Positions 55,197 to 63,658 of a DNA stretch of 64,000 nucleotides are shown here, piece by piece. How positions within the stretch are numbered: the first letter of the stretch is position 1; the number at the start of each line of letters is the position of its first letter. Under the pieces are notes generated by a model. It was not told the DNA's origin. It ran no database searches and saw only the letters and a program-made list of their open reading frames with translations. Made by a program: the position numbers and the translations under genes. Source of the stretch: Marinagarivorans sp. (lineage in GTDB: Bacteria; Pseudomonadota; Gammaproteobacteria; Pseudomonadales; Cellvibrionaceae); contig JANQJB010000074.1 in NCBI GenBank assembly GCA_028281865.1, positions 37,520-101,519 of the forward strand. Reading direction: 5' to 3'.

Positions 55197-56345
55197 ATGA
55201 GCCAGCATACAACTCCACAAAAAGGCGATACCGCTGCTTCGAGCGCGAGACCCTATGTAGCAGATGGAATGCCTCCATTGGAAACCAAGCGCAATACGGT
55301 GTCAGCCTTCGAGTTTTGGCCTACTTGGTTGATCTACCTTCCCGTTGTTATGCAATGGTTGGTATTGAGCCTGCGCTACCGTTCGCTCACCCTGCCACTT
55401 ATTGCTAATCCAGAACTACCTTTATCGGGGATGGTCGGTGTGCCCAAGAGTCATGTGCTCAGCCAGTCTAAATCCAGTTGCGCCAATCGCGTGTTACCTT
55501 GGTTTACTTATGTCATTACCGACGACGAGCCGGCTTCACAACAACTGGCGTTGGTTAAAATTTTGCACGAAAAAGGCTTTCAGTTGCCGTTGGTGTGCAA
55601 GCCTGATATTGGCTGCAGGGGAGCTGGTGTCAAGTTGGTTGAGACAGAGGGGGAACTAAAAGAGTGTTTGCGGTCTTATCCTGTCGGTTCGACGGTGATG
55701 ATACAGAAGCTTGCCAATTTCGAGCCAGAAGCGGGCGTATTTTATGTACGCGACCCGCGCCACCCGAAGGGTAAAATTATTTCTCTGGCTCTCAAGTACA
55801 CCCCCTATGTTGTTGGAGATGGGGTTAGTACACTCAGGCAGCTGATTGCTTCTGACGAACGCGCTGGTCGCCTAATGCACCTGTATACTAGCCGTAACGC
55901 AAAGCACCTTGAGCGAGTCTTAGACGAAGGGGAAGCGTTTAAGTTATTGTTTTCTGCGAGCCATTGTCGTGGAGCAATATTTCGCGATGCCTGCCATTTG
56001 ATTACACCTGAGTTGACTGAACATCTGAATACAATTTTGGCCGATATACCCAATTTTCACTATGGGCGCTTGGACATTAAGTTTTCCTGTGTAGAAAAAC
56101 TCCAGCGCGGAGAAGATATTGAAATCGTTGAAATCAATACTGCGAGCTCAGAATCGCTGCATATCTGGGACAGTGATACGCGCTTAGGCGCTGCTGTTAA
56201 AGCGCTGATGTTTCAATATCATACTTTATTTCAATTGGGGCATCAGAATCGTAAGTTGGGCTATAAAACTCCTGGAATCAGGAAGTTATTGCAACACTGG
56301 CGTCTAGAGCGTGAATTGACAGCGCAATATCCGGAAACGGATTGA
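55197..56345 (+). CDS. ATP-grasp ligase of unknown substrate
   Basis: 382 residues. A hydrophobic amphipathic segment (about 41-65, FEFWPTWLIYLPVVMQWLVL) precedes the ATP-grasp fold (about 95-340). Visible ATP-grasp elements are LPLVCKPDIGCRGAGVKLV (phosphate loop), STVMIQKLANFEPEAGVFYV, and the metal-binding end DIEIVEINTASSES. This family joins a carboxylate to an amine or thiol using ATP. It resembles D-Ala-D-Ala ligase-like proteins of unknown substrate. It precedes the OlsF-like acyltransferase by 174 bases, so a lipid amino-acid substrate is a reasonable guess. Confidence 0.78.
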   Translation: MSQHTTPQKGDTAASSARPYVADGMPPLETKRNTVSAFEFWPTWLIYLPVVMQWLVLSLRYRSLTLPLIANPELPLSGMVGVPKSHVLSQSKSSCANRVLPWFTYVITDDEPASQQLALVKILHEKGFQLPLVCKPDIGCRGAGVKLVETEGELKECLRSYPVGSTVMIQKLANFEPEAGVFYVRDPRHPKGKIISLALKYTPYVVGDGVSTLRQLIASDERAGRLMHLYTSRNAKHLERVLDEGEAFKLLFSASHCRGAIFRDACHLITPELTEHLNTILADIPNFHYGRLDIKFSCVEKLQRGEDIEIVEINTASSESLHIWDSDTRLGAAVKALMFQYHTLFQLGHQNRKLGYKTPGIRKLLQHWRLERELTAQYPETD

Positions 56346-56443
56346 TGAGAAAAATTATTAAACAAATAAACAGTCATTAATTTAAGAGTTAATTAATAAA
56401 AAGAAAATTATTCGTTAAAAATAGTCTTTTTGTCGTAAAAGAA

Positions 56444-56500
56444 TTTAAACAACTATTAATTATTTAAATAACTATTAATAATTTAAACAGCTATCAATAT
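56444..56500. repeat. Three tandem 19-bp units
   Basis: TTTAAACAACTATTAATTA, TTTAAATAACTATTAATAA and TTTAAACAGCTATCAATAT lie head to tail (56444-56462, 56463-56481, 56482-56500). They end 20 bases before the probable acyltransferase start. Confidence 0.7.
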
Positions 56501-56519
56501 TGGGGTGATGGTTTTTGTG

Positions 56520-58316
56520 ATGACCAACAAGCAGACAACGAAGGCAAATAATCCGTTTCGTTTACCGTTAAAAAAACGTTGGCTGGCGGCCTTGCTTGAA
56601 AGAATATTGGGTTTATCGAAGCTCGCAGAACATTACGACTGCTGTCCAGATTTTATGGCCGAGCCCGAGACTGCAAGCAAAAAGTTTTTGCGTTACACGA
56701 TGAAGGTGCTCAATTTTAAATTGGATGTTAAAGATGCAGATGCGTTCGCTGCCATTCCCAAATCAGGTCCAGTCGTCTTTGTCGCTAACCACCCCTTGGG
56801 TGGGCTAGAAGGTGTGGCGATGTCAGAACTCTTGCTCAATGTTCGCCCTGATCTAAAGGTATTAACCAACGAGTTACTGACCAGAATTCCCGAGTTTCAA
56901 GATTTGTTTATCGGTGTTGATGTCCTTTCCAAAAATGCGGCGGCAAAAAATGCCAAAGGAATTCGTGCTGTCTGCAAGCACTTGGGTCAAGGCGGAGCGA
57001 TTTTAATCTATCCCGCTGGAGTTGTTTCAGCGCTAAATACGAAGAAATGGCAAATAGAAGATTTTGATTGGGACCCGTTAGTAGGGCGTTTGTGCCGTAA
57101 ATACAAAGCGCACTGTGTGCCGTTTTTTGTAGAGGGTCGTAACTCTAGGCTATTTTATCTCGCGGGCTTAATTCACAAGCGTTTGCGTACCGCGATGTTA
57201 GCGCGTGAGCTCAGTAACAAAGAAGGAAAGATTTTTGGCTTGCGCGTAGGGGAAGTTATTTCACCTGTCGATATTCGTGAACTGAATGATGATGTGGCAG
57301 TGACTCATTGTCTGCGCATGGCAACTAATATTTTGGGCGCAAAGCTGGCGTTTGCCGAAAAACCCGTGCAATCTAATGCATCAGATATTCACCCCGATGA
57401 TGGCGTCGATGAGCAAATTCAGAAAGACGTGGCAGCGCTTGACGAATATAAGTTGCTCACTAAAAACGAATTCAGTGTTTACTGCGCACCGTTTGATAAA
57501 CTCAATAGCATCATGAAAGAAATTGCCCGGGAGCGAGAAGTGACGTTTCGTGCTGCGGGTGAGGGAACGGGGAAGTCGCTTGATAGCGACGAATATGACC
57601 ACTATTACATGCATTTATTTGTATGGGATGAAAAGCATTCTCGCATCGTTGGCGGTTACCGTATGGCGCATGCAGATAAAATTGTAAAAGAACGAGGTAT
57701 TCACGCCTTATACAGCCGCTTACTCTATAACTACGATGAAAGTTATATCGAGCGAATTGGTGGTGCACTCGAAATGGGGCGTTCGTTTGTTACCACGGCT
57801 TATCAACGTCACCCAAAAGCACTGGATTTACTATGGCGGGGAATTGGCGCGTATGTGGTTAAAAATCCTGACTACCATACCTTGTTTGGTTGCGTCAGTA
57901 TTTCGAATGAACACTCGGCTCTTGCCCAGGCGTTCTTGTCTGAGTCGATGTTAGAAAGTTTTCGCGCAGAGCAAGAGTATTTAGTCGATGTCTCGCCGTT
58001 AGCACCGCTCAAAGTAAAAGGAAGAGTTTGGACCCGCGAAATTTTAGCCTCGCTGGGCAAAATTGCGGTGATAAATAAATTATTGGGTCAGTGCGATCCC
58101 GGTAAATCCATTCCAGTTTTGTTGCGCCAGTATCTCGCGCTCAACGGGCGCTTTGTTTGCTTTTCTATAAATAGAGGCTTTAATGATTCGTTAGACGGGT
58201 TAATTCTCGTTGATTTGCGCAAAACTCCGCAGAAATATTTGCTGCGCTACTTGGGCAAAGACGGTCTACCGATATTTGCTGAGCGCTGGAAACTTAATCA
58301 AGAAGAGGCAGCTTAA
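56520..58316 (+). CDS. olsF: OlsF-like bifunctional acyltransferase (ornithine lipid type)
   Basis: 598 residues from ATG 56520; starts at 56505 (GTG) or 56508 are possible but too close to the GGGG site. The N-terminal half is a PlsC-type O-acyltransferase with FVANHPLGGLEGVAMSE and ILIYPAGVVSALNT. The C-terminal half is a GNAT-type N-acyltransferase resembling OlsB, with RIVGGYRMAHADKI, ERIGGALEMGRSFVTTAYQR and FGCVSISNEHSALAQAFL. The same order is found in OlsF, which makes ornithine lipids from ornithine and two acyl-ACPs. Substrate is not proved. It is followed 2 bases later by a small membrane protein. Confidence 0.85.
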   Translation: MTNKQTTKANNPFRLPLKKRWLAALLERILGLSKLAEHYDCCPDFMAEPETASKKFLRYTMKVLNFKLDVKDADAFAAIPKSGPVVFVANHPLGGLEGVAMSELLLNVRPDLKVLTNELLTRIPEFQDLFIGVDVLSKNAAAKNAKGIRAVCKHLGQGGAILIYPAGVVSALNTKKWQIEDFDWDPLVGRLCRKYKAHCVPFFVEGRNSRLFYLAGLIHKRLRTAMLARELSNKEGKIFGLRVGEVISPVDIRELNDDVAVTHCLRMATNILGAKLAFAEKPVQSNASDIHPDDGVDEQIQKDVAALDEYKLLTKNEFSVYCAPFDKLNSIMKEIAREREVTFRAAGEGTGKSLDSDEYDHYYMHLFVWDEKHSRIVGGYRMAHADKIVKERGIHALYSRLLYNYDESYIERIGGALEMGRSFVTTAYQRHPKALDLLWRGIGAYVVKNPDYHTLFGCVSISNEHSALAQAFLSESMLESFRAEQEYLVDVSPLAPLKVKGRVWTREILASLGKIAVINKLLGQCDPGKSIPVLLRQYLALNGRFVCFSINRGFNDSLDGLILVDLRKTPQKYLLRYLGKDGLPIFAERWKLNQEEAA

Positions 58317-58318
58317 CC

Positions 58319-58741
58319 GTGTTGAATTATATTCAACAATTCAAGTTTAAACATTTGCTAATTCCTCTGTTGGCGGGATTGGTTTACGGTGTTTGGGCGG
58401 GATTTGCAAACAGCGAACACGGCTTCAGTGTGGCGTTGCGGTCGGGTATGGGCCAGGGTTTATATGCCTTTTTCTCCACATGGTTAGTGACAAGTGTGGC
58501 GCGTCGCAGTTACTATTTTTTTGGCTGTGGCAAAAAAGGCGGTTTTTTAGGCTTTGCCATTAGTTTTCTGGTGATGCTCACGCTCCCGCTCAGTGTTCAC
58601 GCCGCGCTTGCTACTCCAAATGTCTGGCAGGCTATTTCGCCCGGTCTTGTTTGGGGTAGTGGATATATAGCCTTTTATTTGTGGCAGTTTCATCGGCGTG
58701 TTCGTTTGAGCCCGGATATTCCCCAACCGCTGCAAACCTGA
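58319..58741 (+). CDS. Small membrane protein in the OlsF operon
   Basis: 140 residues from GTG 58319, two bases after the OlsF-like stop, so co-transcribed. Four likely membrane helices (about 12-28, 42-62, 78-98, 108-126), with a Gly/Arg-rich loop VARRSYYFFGCGKKGGF between the second and third. No family recognised. It may act with the lipid-forming enzyme, for example in membrane insertion or transport; this is inference from position. Confidence 0.7.
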   Translation: MLNYIQQFKFKHLLIPLLAGLVYGVWAGFANSEHGFSVALRSGMGQGLYAFFSTWLVTSVARRSYYFFGCGKKGGFLGFAISFLVMLTLPLSVHAALATPNVWQAISPGLVWGSGYIAFYLWQFHRRVRLSPDIPQPLQT

Positions 58742-58760
58742 AAAATTCGCTCTTTTAAAT

Positions 58761-58849
58761 TATCGTTATTTGGTTAAGCTATCGCTATTTGGTTAAGTTA
58801 TCGCTATTTGGTTAAGTTATCGCTATTTGGTTAAGTTATCGCTATTTGG
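58761..58849. repeat. 4.7 tandem copies of a 19-bp unit
   Basis: TATCGCTATTTGGTTAAGT repeats head to tail from 58761; copies 2-4 are identical, copy 1 has two changes, and copy 5 is cut after TATCGCTATTTGG. The array ends directly before the alpha/beta hydrolase start, whose ribosome site (GGATAG) uses its last bases. Confidence 0.95.
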
Positions 58850-58859
58850 ATAGTTGCTT

Positions 58860-59783
58860 GTGAGTAGAAAACGACTGAGTAATGCCAAAACGAAAATCTC
58901 TCAATTACTCAAAAGCGGTAAATTTTTTCTGCTAGTTGCTTGCTTACTGCTTCAACTTGGAATCGCCGAACTGGTATACGCTACTAAAACTTTTGAATCC
59001 AAAACGTTTGAATCCAAGCTAAGGGAAGTTGACTACACCTGGGACGGAGTCCAACACTCGTTTACGCTGCACTGGACAGAGTCCGGCCAGGAAAATAACA
59101 ATATTATTGTTGCGATACATGGTACACCCGGCGGCTGGGGCGCTTGGCGCGCGTTTATGCAGCACGAAGATGTGCTTGAAAACTATCGTATTCTATCGAT
59201 TGACCGCCCCGGCTGGGGAAATTCTCAATTTAGCGATGGGCGTATAGAACCGCAATTTCACTATCAACAAGCAATAATTGAAGCTTGGTTGCACAGCTAT
59301 TTACCCGAGATTGAGCCGGCACAGGTTTTGGTTATGGGCCATTCTTGGGGCGCGACGCTCGCGGCAAGTTTATTGGCCGATAACCCCGAAATAATCGATG
59401 GTGGGGTGGTTGTTGCAGGCCCGTTCGACCCCTTACTCAGTGAACCGCGTTGGTATCACAACTGGGCAAAAAATGGCTTGATAAAAAGTATTATTGGCAA
59501 GAATATGCGTCGTAGTAACTTAGAAATGCTACCGTTGTGGGAGGAGTTAATTGTTCTGAACGAGAGCTGGCACAAAATTCAAAAACCTATTTTACTTATT
59601 CAGGGTAAAAAAGATTTTCTCGTAAAATACAAAAATGCCGAATATTTGCAACAGTGTTTACAGGATAAAGAACACAAATATGTACGGCTCGATGATGAAG
59701 GACATTTTTTTATTTTTAAAAAACCTGAGTTAATTGCCGATCAACTGACATATTTTAATCCAACGACGCTTGTCTTGAAATAA
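58860..59783 (+). CDS. Alpha/beta hydrolase
   Basis: 307 residues from GTG 58860; a TTG at 58854 is the alternative. Both are weak starts and lie right after the 19-bp repeat array. A hydrophobic helix at about 21-41 (FFLLVACLLLQLGIAELVYA) looks like a signal or anchor, and a TFESK pair is duplicated after it. The hydrolase core has IVAIHGTPGGWGAWRAF (oxyanion region), LSIDRPGWGNS, the nucleophile elbow MGHSWGATLA (Ser162) and LDDEGHFFIF with the catalytic His. Substrate unknown. Confidence 0.82.
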   Translation: MSRKRLSNAKTKISQLLKSGKFFLLVACLLLQLGIAELVYATKTFESKTFESKLREVDYTWDGVQHSFTLHWTESGQENNNIIVAIHGTPGGWGAWRAFMQHEDVLENYRILSIDRPGWGNSQFSDGRIEPQFHYQQAIIEAWLHSYLPEIEPAQVLVMGHSWGATLAASLLADNPEIIDGGVVVAGPFDPLLSEPRWYHNWAKNGLIKSIIGKNMRRSNLEMLPLWEELIVLNESWHKIQKPILLIQGKKDFLVKYKNAEYLQQCLQDKEHKYVRLDDEGHFFIFKKPELIADQLTYFNPTTLVLK

Positions 59784-59805
59784 TCAATCCGTAATGGAGG
59801 TGATA

Positions 59806-60039
59806 ATGAAAAAGCTTAAAAATGAAAAAGAGCTTATAAAAAAAGCGATTGAAGAAGGGGTGAAGTACGGAGAAAAACGTGGGGTTGTAGAATTCGAGCC
59901 GACCGATTCCGCGGCGGAAAAAATTGAGTATATTTATCGTTTGTTGGTGCACGATAAAGTTATACAGCCGATTCCAGAAGATCAGGTGTCGCAAAAAACG
60001 CTGCGGCATAAGCTGGCTATATGGGCATCGAAGTTGTAG
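59806..60039 (+). CDS. DUF5062 small protein
   Basis: 77 residues from ATG 59806, because GGAGG lies 5 bases upstream; the ATG at 59794 overlaps that site. The sequence KKAIEEGVKYGEKRGVVEFE followed by PTDSAAEKIEYIYRLLVHDK and VIQPIPEDQ matches DUF5062 proteins of Vibrio and relatives. Small, charged and helical. Function unknown. Confidence 0.82.
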   Translation: MKKLKNEKELIKKAIEEGVKYGEKRGVVEFEPTDSAAEKIEYIYRLLVHDKVIQPIPEDQVSQKTLRHKLAIWASKL

Positions 60040-60158
60040 TCGGCTAGAGCTGTAAACGGGTATTGATGCAGCCGTTAAAACATGCGACTTCCTCGCTTTT
60101 CAACACGCAGATTAACGTGCGCAGTTGTTTATTGTAATTATTGAGAGTGTCATACGCG

Positions 60159-60593
60159 ATGGGTGAATTTGAAAGTCTCAGTGAAATGGATTCAGATCGT
60201 TTGACTAAGTTATTGAGCTATGCGGAACAATTGGCTAATGACGAACTATCGGCAACGCTGGATGGCTCTATGGCGGATATAGAGGTTATTCAGCAATTAA
60301 TAGACGACGAGGTTGCGCAACCTGAAACGATTGAAATGCAATGCATTGGTTTAGCACTTGGGCAGGTATTAGTTAGCGACAGAGATGAATTCAACTGGTG
60401 GATTCGAGATGATGGAGTTAACCGAGAAGTCTGTATCCGATATAAAGAGTCCGATATTACCTTGATGCCTCAGCAGGTATTCGCGGAAGCGATGGAGGAC
60501 AATGAAGGCGAGGTAGATGTTGCGATGTTGTACGACACACTGGTTGCCGAACTGGAGCAGCAATGCTCGGAGATTAACGAATATTTATATTAA
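60159..60593 (+). CDS. Hypothetical acidic protein
   Basis: 144 residues from ATG 60159 (GTG 60147 is possible). Very acidic, helical in the first half, with SEMDSDRLTKLLSYAEQLAN and WWIRDDGVNREVCIRYKESD; ends VAELEQQCSEINEYLY. No signal or membrane segment, no family recognised. Stand-alone with a terminator behind it. Confidence 0.65.
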   Translation: MGEFESLSEMDSDRLTKLLSYAEQLANDELSATLDGSMADIEVIQQLIDDEVAQPETIEMQCIGLALGQVLVSDRDEFNWWIRDDGVNREVCIRYKESDITLMPQQVFAEAMEDNEGEVDVAMLYDTLVAELEQQCSEINEYLY

Positions 60594-60601
60594 CAATAAA
60601 T

Positions 60602-60638
60602 AGGGCCAGGACACCTGTGAATAATGCCTAGCCCTTTT
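60602..60638 (+). terminator. Probable terminator after the acidic gene
   Basis: AGGGC/GCCCT stem (extended by AGG/CCT across one mismatch) with a 16-base loop and a TTTT run (60632 onward). Confidence 0.55.
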
Positions 60639-60696
60639 ATACGTGATTTAGTTTTCAAACTAGATTTAGTCTTTAACTATGCAAACAAATTAAAAA

Positions 60697-61110
60697 CTAT
60701 CGGTTGGGTGGGCCGTAGTTGTTTGGACTGGGGTCTCCAGCAAGGAATCCGTTTTCTACCAATTGCCAAATAGGTCCGATTAAAGGAACAAATGCGATTA
60801 ATACCCACCAACCCGACTTATTGCGATCGTGCCAGCGTTTCACTTGAACGGCTAGCGATATCCAAATAAGCGGTATATAGGCGAGAACAAATAATGCCAT
60901 CAGCACTTCCATCGGCAATCCAATTGCACCCAGCACGGCAGCAGAGACAAAGTATATGCCTATCGCGGCAAGTAAGGTTAACCAATAGGTTTTTCTTCCA
61001 ACTCTGCCTTTAAATGAAAACAAAATCTCTTTCATTGTTAAAGACGTATATTCGGCATCGTTAGTACCAAGGTCAGCTTCAGGACTGCTGTAAATGTCTT
61101 GACTCATCAA
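60697..61110 (-). CDS. DUF805 membrane protein
   Basis: 137 residues. DUF805 signature FSFKGRVGRKTYWLTLLAAI near residue 31, and AVQVKRWHDRNKSGWWVLIA later. About four membrane helices between 45 and 120. The C-terminal NYGPP is typical. Function unknown; widespread in bacteria. Confidence 0.92.
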   Translation of the reverse strand: MMSQDIYSSPEADLGTNDAEYTSLTMKEILFSFKGRVGRKTYWLTLLAAIGIYFVSAAVLGAIGLPMEVLMALFVLAYIPLIWISLAVQVKRWHDRNKSGWWVLIAFVPLIGPIWQLVENGFLAGDPSPNNYGPPNR

Positions 61111-61231
61111 TAATCTCCTAGTTTTCGTATTTTGTTGATACCTTTGTTTCGATTCAAACTTGCGTCGTTATCATCGGCGAGTACTCCCCACCTCTAGTGT
61201 AGTTGACGCAAAAGCCACCGTTGTAATATTT

Positions 61232-61496
61232 AGGAACTTCTGACTAACCCCAGCAATGCTGAGGCCTAACGCCAAAGCGATTCACGCGGCGTTGTTGCGA
61301 AGCCATGCCGAAGCCTGACGAGCGACAACAACAAAGCGAAGCGTTTTGGGCGATAGGCCCCGTCGGGCGTGGACCGCAAGCCGCTTGACTGCGTTGAGCA
61401 ACTTGAAAAGGACTACGGCCATTTCCTGCGTCGCTCGCCTTGTCAATCGGCTTGCGGATCTCACGCTCAGCTTTGCTGGGGTTAATCAGAGGTTCC
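61232..61496. mobile_element. 265-bp inverted-repeat element
   Basis: Left end AGGAACTTCTGACTAACC... and the complement of the right end AGGAACCTCTGATTAACC... agree at 29 of 32 positions; each continues CCAGCAA.GCTGAG. The interior is GC-rich (AGCGACAACAACAAAGCGAA, GGCCCCGTCGGGCGTGGAC) unlike its AT-rich flanks. No transposase. Its ends differ from the elements at 49.3, 52.0 and 41.7 kb, so it is a separate family. Confidence 0.75.
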
Positions 61497-61533
61497 TTCT
61501 TATTAATTTGAATTTTTTGAATTAAGTGGCTTA

Positions 61534-61601
61534 TTTCGATAAATAACTTGTTTTTACAAATAGTTAGTTTCGATAAGTAGCTTGTTTCGATAACTGGTTT
61601 G
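61534..61601. repeat. Four tandem 17-bp units
   Basis: TTTCGATAAATAACTTG, TTTTTACAAATAGTTAG, TTTCGATAAGTAGCTTG and TTTCGATAACTGGTTTG lie head to tail. Units 1, 3 and 4 are closest; unit 2 has diverged. It is in the gap after the esterase fusion (minus strand). Confidence 0.75.
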
Positions 61602-61739
61602 TTTTCGAAAAAGACAGTCTTATAATCCATTGACAGCAGGAACTTGCAACCCTGTGGCGACCGATCATAGCAGTTCTCGTCGGGATTTGACAACAATTGC
61701 AATTTGCATCGTTCTCTTAAGTGTTTTATTTCACATAAC

Positions 61740-63503
61740 TTATTTTAAGTTTTTATTCGGTTTGAAGGGCTTGTCCCAGGGCATTATGCCGTGGGTCTTC
61801 ACGCGGCGTTTAAACAGATGCGTGGGTGTCGATACGTACAGGTCTTGATGGTTTTTTCCCGCAAAAACAACGTGTTTTAGTTTCTCGCTATTGGGTTTGT
61901 CGAGCACGCTCTCGGCGCGGCCGTGGTGGTTCACCACTTGCAGGCCCTGCTCGGTAATAACAAACAAACGTCCGCTTGAATCGTAGCAAGAGTCACCTCC
62001 ACCCGCGAGTGATCCGTCCTCCCAAACATTTAGATGCATGTAATATTGGCCGTTGATCAAGCTGCCGTCGGCCCGCGGCTGAAAAATATAGCCAAAGCGT
62101 CGGCGCCGATCAAAAACCGTGATATGGCTGTGGTCGACGCGGCGATCAATTCCGGTTGGCTGTTCCATCAGCGCGTCTACAACAATGATATTACCTTCAT
62201 CGGGTTTAAAGTATATTTTCCCTTCGTTCGCAGACGTCAAATACAAACCATTTTCAACCGGCAGCATATCGGTGATATCAAATCCATTGACGAAGACCGA
62301 GCGCTTGCCCTTGCTATCAAATTTGATCACGCGCTGTTTTTCCTGTTGGCTCGCATAGATATTATCTTTTGTGTCGACAATTAACGCGTCTACCTTTTCG
62401 ATATTCTCATACAATATTTTTATTTTATTGCGCGTATTTAGATGTTTTAGTTCCTTTGTGCTGCCATCGTAAAATATGATTTCACCTTTTTTATTGGTTG
62501 CAATCGCACCTAAATGATTAATCTGCAGCACTTTTTGCCAGTGTTCGTTTTTAAGCAATATATCGTTTATCGTGTGGGACAGTTTATAAGGCGTTGCGAC
62601 AGGTTTGGGGTAATCAAGCCACAGCCAACGCATAACCTCGGGCAATACAGAAGATCCGTGCTTCGCATTGTGAGCGCCGTCGCCCCAAATTGTTTTTAAT
62701 TCGTAACCGACATAGCCCAATGCACTCGCCATATCTTTATTGAGCAACCACCACTCTCCTGAGTAGCGATGTTGATCATTGCTGCCGCCTTGAATCATTA
62801 CCCGCAGGGGCCTGGGTTCACCTTTGCGTATCATCGTAGGGTAGGACTTTGCACCGCGATAGTCGGCAAAAGTGCCGATAAAACTGGCCACTCGACGCCA
62901 CTTATCAGGCCGATGCCAGGCCATATTAAAGGCATTGATGCCGCCAGAGCTTGCTCCGGTTATACCCCAGTCATTGGGGTCCTCACTTAAATTATATTTG
63001 GCTTTTACCTGCGGAATAATTTCTTGCAACATAAAGCGCGCATAGTGATCGGTGACGCCGTCGTATTCCAAGCTGCGGTTAAATCGCGGTTGCGCATTTT
63101 CGTGTAAAGCAGGGTAATCGCCTGGGCTAACGAATATGCCAATCATCGGAGGGATATCGCCTTTGTGAATCAAGTTGTCCATCACAACGGTCGGCTGGTA
63201 GCGTTTTTTCGGGCTCATCGCACGGTTGCCTGCGCCATCGTGAAAAATCATTACGGGGTGTGGTTTTTTTGCGTTGTATTTTGCCGGGATATAAATAGCC
63301 CAATCGCGCGAAGTACCTGGGAAAATCTTACTATTTTCAAGTCGGTAATTTTCTATGCGACCTTTTGGCACGCCAGCTTGCGGCTTAGAGTCGGGGCCTA
63401 AAACATAGTCGTCAACTGACCAAACCGAATTAACCAAAACGAACTGCGATAATAAAAAAGCTAAGAAAAAGATAAAGCAGGATTGGGAATATTGAGCTTG
63501 CAT
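61740..63503 (-). CDS. Secreted esterase fused to an SMP-30-like propeller
   Basis: 587 residues with a signal peptide (hydrophobic residues 8-29). Residues about 45-300 are an alpha/beta hydrolase of the putative-esterase (PF00756, Fes/esterase D) type, with PHPVMIFHDGAG, GITGASSGGINAF holding the nucleophile Ser185, and IWGDGAHNAKHGSSVLPEVM with the catalytic His. From about 305 to the end the protein is SMP-30/gluconolactonase-like propeller blades (KIDNIYASQ... and GRLFVITEQGLQVV type). It is probably periplasmic or secreted. The neighbour is a TonB receptor on the same strand, which suggests release of a carbohydrate ester or siderophore ligand. Confidence 0.85.
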   Translation of the reverse strand: MQAQYSQSCFIFFLAFLLSQFVLVNSVWSVDDYVLGPDSKPQAGVPKGRIENYRLENSKIFPGTSRDWAIYIPAKYNAKKPHPVMIFHDGAGNRAMSPKKRYQPTVVMDNLIHKGDIPPMIGIFVSPGDYPALHENAQPRFNRSLEYDGVTDHYARFMLQEIIPQVKAKYNLSEDPNDWGITGASSGGINAFNMAWHRPDKWRRVASFIGTFADYRGAKSYPTMIRKGEPRPLRVMIQGGSNDQHRYSGEWWLLNKDMASALGYVGYELKTIWGDGAHNAKHGSSVLPEVMRWLWLDYPKPVATPYKLSHTINDILLKNEHWQKVLQINHLGAIATNKKGEIIFYDGSTKELKHLNTRNKIKILYENIEKVDALIVDTKDNIYASQQEKQRVIKFDSKGKRSVFVNGFDITDMLPVENGLYLTSANEGKIYFKPDEGNIIVVDALMEQPTGIDRRVDHSHITVFDRRRRFGYIFQPRADGSLINGQYYMHLNVWEDGSLAGGGDSCYDSSGRLFVITEQGLQVVNHHGRAESVLDKPNSEKLKHVVFAGKNHQDLYVSTPTHLFKRRVKTHGIMPWDKPFKPNKNLK

Positions 63504-63610
63504 AGCAGGGCTCCAGAATTATTTTTCTAAAATTATTTTAAAACTATCTTACCAGCAAAGATTAAAGCGTGGATAAGGTGCTCCATAATATAAATAAATT
63601 TTGAGCAAAA

Positions 63611-63637
63611 AAAAGCCCGGTTACTATCCGGGCTTTT
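63611..63637 (-). terminator. Terminator of the TonB receptor gene
   Basis: AAAAGCCCGG and CCGGGCTTTT form a perfect 10-bp stem with a 7-base loop. On the minus strand it continues into a run of T (from 63613 down to 63607), fitting the end of the receptor gene at 63659. Confidence 0.88.
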
Positions 63638-63658
63638 CTCTTAGGAGAATAAAGTTTA

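Larger units (their letters stand above)
61111..61739. other. Non-coding region holding an inverted-repeat element and a tandem array
   Basis: 629 bp between two minus-strand genes. It contains the 265-bp element at 61232-61496 and a 17-bp array at 61534-61601, each listed separately. A weak + strand frame at 61630-61848 has a hydrophobic segment but overlaps the esterase gene and is not supported. Confidence 0.6.

Noticed and set aside
58761..58849. Possible CRISPR-like array
   Set aside because: Units are directly adjacent without spacers; this is a plain tandem repeat.
61630..61848. 72-residue frame with a hydrophobic segment
   Set aside because: No ATG start or ribosome site, and a third of it overlaps the certain esterase gene on the other strand.
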